From positions 1,178,001 through 1,242,000 of the forward strand of contig JALGAS010000002.1 of assembly GCA_023078685.1 (NCBI GenBank): a stretch of DNA of 64,000 nucleotides, written 5' to 3'. How positions within the stretch are numbered: the first letter of the stretch is position 1; every line of letters starts with the position of its first letter. The notes beneath the pieces were generated by a model. The model saw only the letters and a list, made by a program, of their open reading frames with translations. It made no database searches and was not told the DNA's origin. The translations under genes were made by a program, and so were the position numbers. This document shows, in pieces, positions 34,225-43,956 of this stretch. This DNA is from Neopestalotiopsis rosae (Eukaryota > Ascomycota > Sordariomycetes > Amphisphaeriales > Sporocadaceae).

Positions 34225-37200
34225 TCACAGTCTTGCCGCCACGACCTCCTTCTTGAAGATGCGAATGCCCCAGATATCATAAAAGCAGATGCCCTCTATA
34301 AGGTCTAGTTTCAGATAGGCGTATCCACCAGTGAGGTCGTCTTCGAGCTCACTTTCACTTGAGCTGTCATTCCATCCCTCCGTGGACAGGATTGGAAATG
34401 AATTTGTCCACGAGTCCGAGGAGTCCGTAGCCGCTTCCTTCTGTTTACCCTTGTTCTTCTTTTTGAGTTTCCTCGGGCTGTCGGTTCTTCGAACAATGCG
34501 ATCAGCCCTGTTGTCATCGCCCATTGCGATCCATTCAAGCCGCATTTCGGGGTAGTGGGAGACCGTGTCGACAATAAATCGTCTCGTCTCGCGCATGACA
34601 GATAAACACGTGTCGTCAACCCGGAAAGAGAGAACGTGCAGAGCTCGAAGATTGACAAGGCCTGCAAGATACTGCAGAAAGGCGTGGATGGCACGGATAC
34701 CAGTGGCCACAGCAAGCTCTTCAAGCTGCCTTCCACGCCTACCAATTAGCTGCATTGTCTTTTCGTCCATGTCCCAGGAACTATCCCCTTCCATTTGGTT
34801 CTTGATCATCAATCGCTTGATGCTTGACATATGCTTCTTAAGGATTGCCCGCCGGATTTGTTCTAGAGTGATTTCCGTTCTTGGTGCAAAGCTTTCTGGC
34901 TTGTACTTCAGGCCACGTTCGAGAAGGAAAAGTTCTTGTATAGACTCCAGCTGTGACGCGAAATGCAGAAAAGACGGAGAAACGTTGTCCGTAAAGATCT
35001 TGCAAAGCGGAAGGTTCTTGACTTTGTTCTCTTTAGCCATGAGAGTCCAGATGGGCGCCTGGTTTCCAACATTCAGAAGTGTGATCCTGGTCAGTGATCG
35101 AAGGTCTATGGCCCTACCAAGGACAGATGCCTTGAGAGGTACAAGATGTATGCTTAGGGATCTTAGGGCAATGCCTCTCGTTTCGCGCGTATATTCGCTG
35201 ACTTGACGCCGTAGTTCTTCGTCGTCGTGTTGTATATGTAAAGCAGATTCGCCAGCATCTTCTAATTCTGCCTCCATGATGTTGATTTCGTGCTGAATGT
35301 CTTCAAGGCTCTGTTGTTTTGCCTCTGCTGGTGAGGTAGACTTTTCACTTTGTTCTTTACCAATGAGACTCGTTTGATCATTGTCTGAACTCTCGCCTCC
35401 TTCCTGCTTGACTAGTTAAAACATTGCTCACGATGCAGGATCAAGAATGAAATCATACCTTTGACGCAATGACGCTTGGAGCCGTGGAATTGGAATGGGA
35501 GTGATAAGGTGTCCCATGGCTCGAGTTCGTTGCAGAAGGTGTGGGTACAGCTGTACTGGGGACAGAAGGCTCGTTCCTAGGCGTAGGTTCGTCAGGACTT
35601 TCATACGCGGGGTCATCATGCAGAGTTTCTTCGGGTTTTGCGATGTCGATATCCTCAGGTACTGTATCATCGTTCTTCTCCCGCAGTTGTGCACTCGCTT
35701 TGACAGGCTCTTTGATAGGATCTCCCAAATCCGCATGTTCTTCTGCAAGTTCAATCTCCTCGGGCCCGACATTCTGTGATGTGCCTGGCTGTGCTTCTGA
35801 CCGCCAGGATTCTGGACTGGTGGTGCTTTTCTGCGACGGTCTTGCAATGTCCTTTTCGACGTCGTCTATATACAGCTTGGATGCTGTCATGATTACCTCC
35901 AAAAGCTCTTTTTGCTTGGACAAGTCCGAGGCCAGGTGCGCCGTGTTGGTTGAAAGTTTCTTGGACACTTCCTGAATAGCTGAAAGAAACATTTTCTGCC
36001 GCCCTCCCAAGGCAGCGTCTGCAGGGTCCTCTGAACTGATCTTCCGCTTACTTTTGCGGGCCAATTGGACTGTCCGTGTCGTGTAGGATTCAACCTGGAA
36101 TATGTGCCCGAGGACTAGCTCTTGAGCCTTCCGCTCCTCGTGTGCCCTGAAGGCTTTAGCAGGGCTAGTTCCATCATCATAATTGTTCGACGTTATTGGT
36201 ACTATCTCAAATTCGTCGTCTTCGTCGGACTCATTAGGATCAACTTCGACCTTTGGCTTTCTAGCTTGCAACGCCAGTGCATCGGAGAAAGATAGCTTTA
36301 GTTTGCGGAGCTGAGACGAGGAATTCTGGATACAGGTTTGGATTTCGGGGACAATGTCCAGATTGTCGATATCCAGAACGCATAGGGTCTGTAGCTTCTT
36401 GAATCCGGCCAAAGTTGGTGGCTCTTTCGTATTGGTCTGCTTCCTTGGACCTTTTGCCTTGAAGGGTGGCTTCAAAGAGGGTGTGGGAGGGCTGACATGA
36501 GAACCGAAAGCTGATGGCGGCATTACTGGAGGCGGCGCATAGGTGGTATACTGCTGAGGAACGCCCAAGCCAAATGGGCCTGCTGTACCCGGGACGGTGT
36601 TGAAGGTGCTTGGCAGAGGTACATTGACTCCAGTGCTGTACAGTGAGGTTGGCATAGCGTTGCTGGTCCATGTAGCGTCTGCCGAAGAGTCCGTGCCTGA
36701 CGTGACAGAGAAGCTGGCGGTCCAAGGCAGGGGAGGCGGTGCTTCCCATAGCGAGTAGCCGCTCTGCATGCGAATTTGGAGGTGTTTCAAAGAAGTAATA
36801 TTATGCAAGGCCTTGAATACCGGCCGACTGAGCTCGACGCGGATATTCCATCGGAAGGCCTCTAGAGAGGTGGCTTTGCGCAGGGTGAGGAGAAGCAAGG
36901 TGTTCATGAACTTGCCGCAGCTGACCTTGTACAGATACGGTCTGTAAGCCTGCTCGGCCCTTCCGCCTGCGCTCAAAGTATCGAGAGATAGGTCGCGAAG
37001 GTGTTTGGCATAGTTGTATTCGCTAGTCACAAAGGTATCGAGCCCGCTGGCGAGACCATCAATAGGCGAGTCGAACGTTGGGTCATCTTCGTCGGGAAAG
37101 ACGATGTGAAAGATGCGGTACAACTGCGACGCGGCCAGTTCGTGGAACTGCCGGCACACCAGCGCGAGGCAAATGAGATCGCATTGCGAACACTGGGTGG

Positions 37201-37338
37201 CAAGTTAGAGCGACGAAGATCAAGTGAATGACGCAGGTCTGGCGCCAGGCTTACATGGCTACAGATTTCCTTGAGAATCTCTTGCGGCAAGCCGAGGATG
37301 CCACGCTTGAGCGGCGGAGACGGCGTGATCGGCGCCAT
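34225..37338 (-). CDS. large F-box protein with leucine-rich-like regions
   Basis: About 998 residues in three exons: 37338-37255, 37192-35459 and roughly 35403-34225 (the last acceptor could be 3 nt earlier, at 35406). Residues about 13-50 (GILGLPQEILKEICSHV, then CDLICLALVCRQFHELA) form an F-box split by a 62-nt intron. F-box proteins link substrates to SCF ubiquitin ligases through Skp1. The body has irregular leucine-rich stretches (LQTLCVLDIDNLDIVPEI, LEELAVATGIRAIHAFLQYL) rather than clean LRRs, a proline/serine-rich disordered part near residues 160-260, and an acidic Ser/Pro/Thr-rich part around the second intron that could act as a degron. Substrate unknown. Confidence 0.85.
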
Positions 37339-39438
37339 GGTGCAGAGGGGTCGTGAGCAGACCAATGCGCCGGCCACGATGTCTGAGGATGTCAATGATG
37401 TCTCGGATGATTGACACAGACCCGTAGAGGACGGACACATGGGTGTCGAGCGCCGTCGAGGTTGGAGAACGTGTGGGGGGAAAAGAGGAAGGATGCCGTA
37501 ACCTGTCCATAGGTATGCTGTCGTTGTTAAAAGACGGGCTGGTAGGGTCCCCCAGCCGAGCCAGCTGTTGCGGGGCAGATAGCAGCACTTATTCTACTAC
37601 CTCGAAGACTCGAGCCGCCAGCGCGTGCATAGTGAGGTTGGTAAAGTACTCCGTAGGCAAGGTAGGTAGGTACGACTAGGTTGGCATTACATATCGCCTA
37701 GGCCTGGGGACGACGGCGGCAAGCAGGGTTTCTGGGACGAGGCTAAATTGATTAAGCTACATCTGGTCCTGACCTCAGGCAGTGTTACGGTCTACCTGTG
37801 GAAAACATCTGCTGCTGCTTTTATGCCCTTGGCTGATGTTGCTTCCATCCATTATTTAAGTGGGCAGAATGAAGTGCTGGGTGTTTCTGAGCTCAAGTGT
37901 AGCCCCTCAGCAAGGTACCTGGAAATCTCGGGATGGATAGCAAAGATCACATGTTGCTTCCCCAGCCATAGCAAAAGCATTGCATGATGCCACGAAGCTG
38001 GATTTGAATGGCGACGGGTCCACGGCTGGGCAACCAAGAGCGCTCTTGCGACAGGATAAGCCTTAGGAAGGGGCCTAAGGCAGGCGAGCGGATGGCCTGG
38101 CGGGGCTTCCCACGACGGTCGGCTAGGTACAGGGATCACGGAGCTGGACAGCGATCTTCGCTTGGTAAATCGGCACTATACGCATTACAGCAGACTGCCA
38201 ATATGGTTACACTTGTATTCGTCATTACTAAGTACGATGTTGACGGATATACTTACTATACGATACTCGAGATTCTCCAAAACGAGAATACCGGAGAAAT
38301 GAATAGTAGATATGGACTGCCGTCCTAGCTAGAGCAAGAAAGTAGTATAATGTAGATAGTACTGTATTGCCATGGGAGCGATTTCGGAGCTCTCTAGTAT
38401 AGCTTATGGTATTCATATATGGACATTATCATTATGCTTGCCACGAATCTTGGTTCAATTCTATCGAATATATGGAAAACAAGAATACTGAGCGCTCATT
38501 TATACTTCTGCCCTCTCAAATACAAATTTCACATGCCGCGTGAGTGGTGTAAAAACGGCTTCTCTTGGACCGCAATGTGGATACAAGGGTAAGAGATGTG
38601 AGTACCAATAAATTAAACGACTGCCCTATATTCCAGCAGATCAGAATGGATAAGTCTTTTCAAAGATCACGAAGCAAAACCTTGATATTCTATAATTATT
38701 TCATAACATATCATCTGCTACTTCTGTGTTCTGCAGAAAGTTTAGCGAACCTTGAAAGTCTAATGTCTTTCAGCTTACTTGCCTAGTGGACATTACTGAA
38801 GTTTGATGCTATACAGCATGAAACATCATTGTCCTCTGAAGATTTCACCATAGACAACACTGCCATAGTTCTAATTTCAATGCTTTACTTGGGATGGTAC
38901 ATCATCAACGCCATCACGGCCGGATATGGGATTTTGCATCCAAGATCTCATTGCACTTGTCAGTGGACCACTATCCTATTAGTCTGGGCGTCTGGGTTGG
39001 GATCATTGATGCTATTTGTAGGTGCATGGGGGGTACAGCACTTGATGGAGGATCGCCCCACTGACAGGGCTGTGCCACTTTATTCGGTGATGGTGGGGTT
39101 TTTGTTTCTAAATCGGCCTGTGCCGTCCCCATCATAAAACAGTCCGTTGCCTGCTTACCGCGTACGTTACTTGCTCACCTCGACACGAGAGCCCAATCTC
39201 GGGAATCTTCCTATGTTCTGCCGCATCTCACTCCCTTCCAAGTCGTGTCAGCGACGTTGTATATTTGTCTCTCTTTTTTCTCGGTAGAATTTATTCATTT
39301 CTTCCACGCTTGAGCCATACCATCCACACCTCCCACCAAAATACCCCGCTGGTGGACCAAGGAATAAATAATATAGCATCGAACCGTTGTCGACCTTCAT
39401 CTTGTGTCTGAGACAGCGTCGCGCGAGAGCAAACGAAT
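37339..39438. other. divergent intergenic region
   Basis: About 2.1 kb between two genes transcribed outward. It is AT-rich around 38.2-38.8 kb. It contains one hydrophobic orphan open frame (38787-39137). A GGTAGGTAGGTAC word lies near 37660. Confidence 0.5.
38787..39137 (+). other. orphan hydrophobic open frame, possible gene fragment
   Basis: An open stretch of 116 codons, opening directly after a stop that could equally be a CTAG splice acceptor. No in-frame ATG lies near its start; the first internal one is at 38880. Two hydrophobic segments (LISMLYLGWYIINAI and ILLVWASGLGSLMLFVGAW) look like membrane helices. No family is recognised. It may be the last exon of a small membrane protein or a relic. 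Confidence 0.25.
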
Positions 39439-41427
39439 ATGTCTGAAGTCGAAGAGCCCAAATTCAACTCGTTGGCTGAGCGTATAGCCGCCCTCAACCA
39501 ACAGAAGAACTTCTCTAGTGCAGGAGAAGGGCCAAAGAAACGACCTCCACCCCCACCGCCGCCCGGTCGACCCAAATCCGAGGCGCATGTCGCAAACACA
39601 AATGGGAACGGAACCGTCACGGTGGTTCAGAGTCCTTCCCTGCCTTCCCGGCCGCAGGAGAGCGACTCTGTGCCTGCACTTCCTCGCCGATCAACCGCGA
39701 CACCTGCCCTCGAGATAGCAGAAGCTCCTGCCGGTCGACGTGCTCCACCGGCTTTGCCAACTCGAACGAACACGAACACCTCACAAGCCTCACCGGCGCT
39801 GCCCCCGAGGAGACCATCGACACAGACGTTACAGACACGGCGCGGCTCCAACTCGTCTGATATGTCGCACATATCTGCTATATCCAATTTATCGTTGCAG
39901 CGTGTATCTTCTTACAATAGTACCACATCAACGGAGACTCAACCAGCACGCAAACTACCGCCAGCCTTGGATCAAGCAAACTTGCCGCCGTTACCACCCA
40001 CGAAACGTGAAAGAGAGGCTCAAGCTCTGGATTCGCCAAAACTGCCAGCGCGGGCCATCAAATCACCTCCTATTCCGTCCCCCGTGAATGGCAATGCAAC
40101 AACACGTCCGAGTTTGCCTCCAAGATTACCGTCTAGACCGGTCAAGTCTCCACCAATTCCTCAGTTCCAAAATGAAGATGAGCCTGCTACTGTACCTCGA
40201 CGTCTACCACCACCACCCACGGGAGGATTCAGCGGTCCTCAATCGTTCGAACCCCGGGGCCCTCCACCTCCCAAGAGGCCCGATGGACCGCCTCCAGTTC
40301 CACTGACGTCAAGGCCATCAATGGCCCAAATAGACTCCGTCGCTGTTCGTGCCGCCGCCAACAGCGCGATTACGTGTCTTGTCTGTCGTGACTTTTCCAG
40401 ACCAGATACCATTGCGGCGCAGTATCCTGCCCATACTCTGCCTCGCAATGATCCCGTAGGATTTCTAGCAAACGTGCTCTGTGGTTCATTTCCATCGCAT
40501 ACAGACAAAGCCCGTGCAATCTTTACTTGGTGTCACCACAATATCGCATATAATACCGAGGAGTTCTTTGCCGGGTGTATCCAGCGACGCGGCGTTGAAG
40601 AGACCATTTTCCACGGCAAAGCTGTCTGTCAAGGCTACGCTGAAGTATACATGGCTATTGCACAGCGTGCTGGTTTGGAATGTATCATGGTGACTGGCCA
40701 CGGCAAAGGTTATGGTTATAGTCCTCTACGAAAAGGCCAGCCGCCCCCAAGGAGAGATCCGACAGGCCATGCTTGGAACGCTGTCCGCATTGACAATGGA
40801 GAATGGAAACTCATTGATGCTTGCTGGGGTGCTGGAGCTCTGATGAACAACGCATACACCCAAGGCTTTAACGCATCCATGTTCTACCTCAGTAACGATC
40901 TGTTTGGTTTGAAGCACTTTCCATCAGACAACAGGCATTTCTTCAGGAATGATGGCCGCGTTCCAACATGGGAAGAATACATGATCGGCCCAGTGGACGG
41001 TGAAAAGGCTCAAGTTTTTGGCATCACGGGCCGAGAGGGTATCTCAGAGTTCACATTTGCGCCTGCTTTGAAACACATCTCTGTGAACAGCAACGAGGTC
41101 ATTCGCTTTCAGTTTTCAAAGATCTGCGAACACTGGGTTGGAGAGAAGAATGGCGTTGGCAAGAACTACTTGCTGGTCCTGACTATCCACAACCAAGACG
41201 GCCGCAAAGATGAAAACGTGCCCCTCGAAAATGATGGTTCTTGGTGGTGGATTGATGTCAAGGCACGGGATCTGGGCGCACCCGGACAAAAACTGGTACT
41301 CAGCGGCATCAAGACTTGGGGCGATAATCAGGATGCGAGAGGTCTCACCAAGCAAGAGTTTTATCAGAAGGTTGGCCGAGTTGGCTACTCGACTGATCAC
41401 TACGTGGCATGGGAGCTAGTTGCATAG
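39439..41427 (+). CDS. proline-rich protein with transglutaminase-like (Cyk3-type) domain
   Basis: Single exon, 662 residues. Residues about 30-290 are disordered and full of proline motifs (RPPPPPPPGRP, ALPPRRPS, RLPSRPVKSPPIP), suitable ligands for SH3 domains. The C-terminal half carries a transglutaminase-like (TGc) domain, beginning near DKARAIFTWCHHNIAY, with a complete candidate triad: Cys397 (AVCQGYAEVY), His444 (TGHAWNAVR) and Asp460 (WKLIDACWGAG). A C-terminal beta-rich region follows. The nearest known type is Cyk3, which acts in cytokinesis and septation, but no SH3 domain is seen here, so it may be a separate paralogue that binds SH3 proteins instead. Domain call firm; septation role inferred. 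Confidence 0.85.
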   Translation: MSEVEEPKFNSLAERIAALNQQKNFSSAGEGPKKRPPPPPPPGRPKSEAHVANTNGNGTVTVVQSPSLPSRPQESDSVPALPRRSTATPALEIAEAPAGRRAPPALPTRTNTNTSQASPALPPRRPSTQTLQTRRGSNSSDMSHISAISNLSLQRVSSYNSTTSTETQPARKLPPALDQANLPPLPPTKREREAQALDSPKLPARAIKSPPIPSPVNGNATTRPSLPPRLPSRPVKSPPIPQFQNEDEPATVPRRLPPPPTGGFSGPQSFEPRGPPPPKRPDGPPPVPLTSRPSMAQIDSVAVRAAANSAITCLVCRDFSRPDTIAAQYPAHTLPRNDPVGFLANVLCGSFPSHTDKARAIFTWCHHNIAYNTEEFFAGCIQRRGVEETIFHGKAVCQGYAEVYMAIAQRAGLECIMVTGHGKGYGYSPLRKGQPPPRRDPTGHAWNAVRIDNGEWKLIDACWGAGALMNNAYTQGFNASMFYLSNDLFGLKHFPSDNRHFFRNDGRVPTWEEYMIGPVDGEKAQVFGITGREGISEFTFAPALKHISVNSNEVIRFQFSKICEHWVGEKNGVGKNYLLVLTIHNQDGRKDENVPLENDGSWWWIDVKARDLGAPGQKLVLSGIKTWGDNQDARGLTKQEFYQKVGRVGYSTDHYVAWELVA

Positions 41428-41722
41428 AGTAGAAGGGCGTCACTTCCAGGAATGTGATAAGGAGATGGCAATGGCCCTTCCAAACTCTTTCATTTACGGC
41501 CAGTCGTGGCTTACATTCCTAGTCTAACATGAGAGATGGACACCTGCCATGTCCTGACTGGCAGCATTGAACAGAGCCAAGACGTGCCTTTGTGCGAAGC
41601 TTTGTTTTCATATCATCCACCAGCTTGAGCCTGAGAATTATCTGCATATGTTTTTGACAACCTTGACATTTACTTCAGAGATAAGTATTCTTGGAATTAT
41701 CAACTCCTATCAGCCAACACCA

Positions 41723-43201
41723 ATGGACGCCACACAAAAGCCGCGCCTTGGCGCCAATCCGGCTTCTGACACACTGATTCCCACGGATTCGACGTCCTCG
41801 GGGATTGGACAAGATTTGTTGCCATTGCCTCCAAAGAATCACGAGGACCCTTATGATACTGGGGATGAGTACTATCGACATCCCGACTTTTGGAAACCCA
41901 GAATCCAACGGCTTTGCAAAACCACATGGCCCACGGCCCAGTGTACAGTTAGCTTCTTGACGAAGGGCAAAGACCATACAACTTTTCTGCTATGTATCCA
42001 GGATATCCAGGATCAGGTTCAGTTCCACCAAGACTATGTCCTGAGTCTACCAGAGGATGACGACACCGTGGAGAGCGAAGCAAAAACTTTACAATACCTG
42101 TCACATCGCATAGCAGATTACCCTTTCAATCGCCACGCACCATTTTCTTCCATGCACTCCCAACGGTTTCTTCCCGCTCTCCAAATTCTGAAAGTGCCAG
42201 AAGTGGTACAATGGGATGCCACCAAGGACAATGAGCTCAAATATCCATATATTATCACAAAACGCCTACCTGGGACGAATCTTGGCAAGTTGTGGGATTC
42301 CTTGACACAAGATCAAAGAATCAGTATTGTAAGAAAGGTTGCGCTGCTACACATGGAATTCATGTGCATTTCGCACTCGCACCCCGAAATGCAATCATCG
42401 CATGTGGACGACGACACTACTCGTGCCGCTGTCACAGCTTTCCCTGAGCATAGGAAGAAATTCTCTGCAATCATCAAACAGTCTTCTGATGTTGGAACTG
42501 AGCTGCATAATACTGTTGATCTCTCCAACTCTGGCCTGTCGGTACGTGACAAGATTTGTGCGTCAATGAGGAGATGGGCTCCTGAATTTCGAGAAGGATT
42601 AAGCACTGGCTCCAGTCCCTCTATTTCGAGGACCGCTGAAGATAACGACAGACGCACCCTGTATGATTTGGTGCATGCACTCGAAAAGGAAGACCTGGTT
42701 GCCATCTTCGAAGACACATCCAGGAACACTAGTATTCAATACCTCTATCATGCCAACCTTTCTCTGGACAACATCATGGTCAGCTTTGATAAAGAAGGAG
42801 AGCCGAGCGTGACGGGAATCCTTGGCTGGAAAGAGCCACTGTTTGGTCCTCTGTTCATGTCTGCGAAGCCGCCGTGCTGGCTATGGCAAACTCGACGACG
42901 ACCACAGGCACAGGAAGTCGAATCTCTGGGATTGGAATGGCGTACTCGACGACTACTACAGGCACAGGAAGTCGAACTTTGGGGATTGGAATGGGGGGAG
43001 AACGCAACAAGTCGAGAGAATTGGCATATACAACATGTTTTTGATTATATTACGACGGCCCAGTGGAAAGCTGATGCGTATAGCCCGGACCGCAGACTAT
43101 TCAGGCGAATACTGAGGCTGTGCATGGTAGATAAATGGGGTACGCAACACCATCACGAGGTTGAGGACATTCGTACTGCTTTGGAAGAGCATCGTGATTA
43201 G
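41723..43201 (+). CDS. APH-family pseudokinase-like protein
   Basis: About 492 residues with the aminoglycoside phosphotransferase (APH) fold seen in many fungal expansions. The ATG at 41723 (MDATQKPRLG) is preferred; 41648 is an in-frame alternative. N-lobe and hinge are visible as YPYIITKRLPGTNLGKLW. The catalytic-loop region reads HANLSLDNIM (42749-42778), where active members have HGDLHPGNI, so the catalytic Asp is Asn. The metal-binding position reads ILGWKE (Gly at 42824) where ILDWE is expected. Both catalytic acidic residues are therefore missing. A 54-bp tandem duplication adds 18 residues shortly after. Probably a non-catalytic, substrate-binding or decayed member. Function unknown. 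Confidence 0.75.
   Translation: MDATQKPRLGANPASDTLIPTDSTSSGIGQDLLPLPPKNHEDPYDTGDEYYRHPDFWKPRIQRLCKTTWPTAQCTVSFLTKGKDHTTFLLCIQDIQDQVQFHQDYVLSLPEDDDTVESEAKTLQYLSHRIADYPFNRHAPFSSMHSQRFLPALQILKVPEVVQWDATKDNELKYPYIITKRLPGTNLGKLWDSLTQDQRISIVRKVALLHMEFMCISHSHPEMQSSHVDDDTTRAAVTAFPEHRKKFSAIIKQSSDVGTELHNTVDLSNSGLSVRDKICASMRRWAPEFREGLSTGSSPSISRTAEDNDRRTLYDLVHALEKEDLVAIFEDTSRNTSIQYLYHANLSLDNIMVSFDKEGEPSVTGILGWKEPLFGPLFMSAKPPCWLWQTRRRPQAQEVESLGLEWRTRRLLQAQEVELWGLEWGENATSRENWHIQHVFDYITTAQWKADAYSPDRRLFRRILRLCMVDKWGTQHHHEVEDIRTALEEHRD
42884..42991 (+). repeat. 54-bp tandem duplication in coding sequence
   Basis: Two adjacent 54-bp units begin at 42884 and 42938 (TGGCAAACTCGACGAC and TGGCGTACTCGACGAC). Most bases match and the frame is kept. 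They encode two 18-residue copies built around RTRR, AQEVE and GLEW. Confidence 0.9.
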
Positions 43202-43956
43202 TGGCAGCGACTGTTCGGGGACTTACTGAGGGAAACGTCGCTGTTTCGAAGGCCGTCTCTGGGCCGCATTACCCAGTCCTAGGCTTGTTGCTATACAGAT
43301 TGTCAAAGGAAAAGAAGCGATGTCGATTTCGCCAACAATCCCCACCAGTTGCATACTTGTCTCTATTACGAAGAACAATTTTCTCCTTAAAAACATCAAA
43401 TACCCCAAAATACAGCGCATTGGCTTTTCGTATATTACTATTGTTATCCACCAGATAGTCTAATGTAAAGCGTATTGTGACATGACTATCAAACGGCCAA
43501 GGGCAGCTCAAACAGAAGTGTGCAGCGTAGAGTGAAAAGCGAAAAATAATACGTCAACGACGATACGATGGGTTTTCCATAATCACGACAATGGAGTGTC
43601 CAAGAGAAATCCGTCTTTGATCGTAAATGAGCGAGTGTGCAGGAGTTTCAATAATAAATACCCGTTTTCCATACATGCGAATTCCTTCAGAACTCCTTGA
43701 CCATCATTTAGTCGTTGAGTGCAAAGACTGCAAAAGTACTGCTTGATTCGTTTCTCATCCTCTTAGTCGCTGTCATGAACCTCTCTCCATCCCATTATAT
43801 CCTCCAAAAGTCCCTTCCATGAACTAGGTGTAATATTACTCTCTTTGCGTCGTCGTATATTGATATGAATCATTAGTCGTCGTATTCGTTCTCAGAGAAA
43901 ATGGCTTTCCATCCCAAAATACCATGAGCCCATTTCCGCCACTCCAAGCCAATAAA
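43202..43956. other. convergent 3' intergenic region
   Basis: About 750 nt between the ends of the pseudokinase gene (plus) and the chitinase gene (minus). No gene is seen. Confidence 0.6.
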
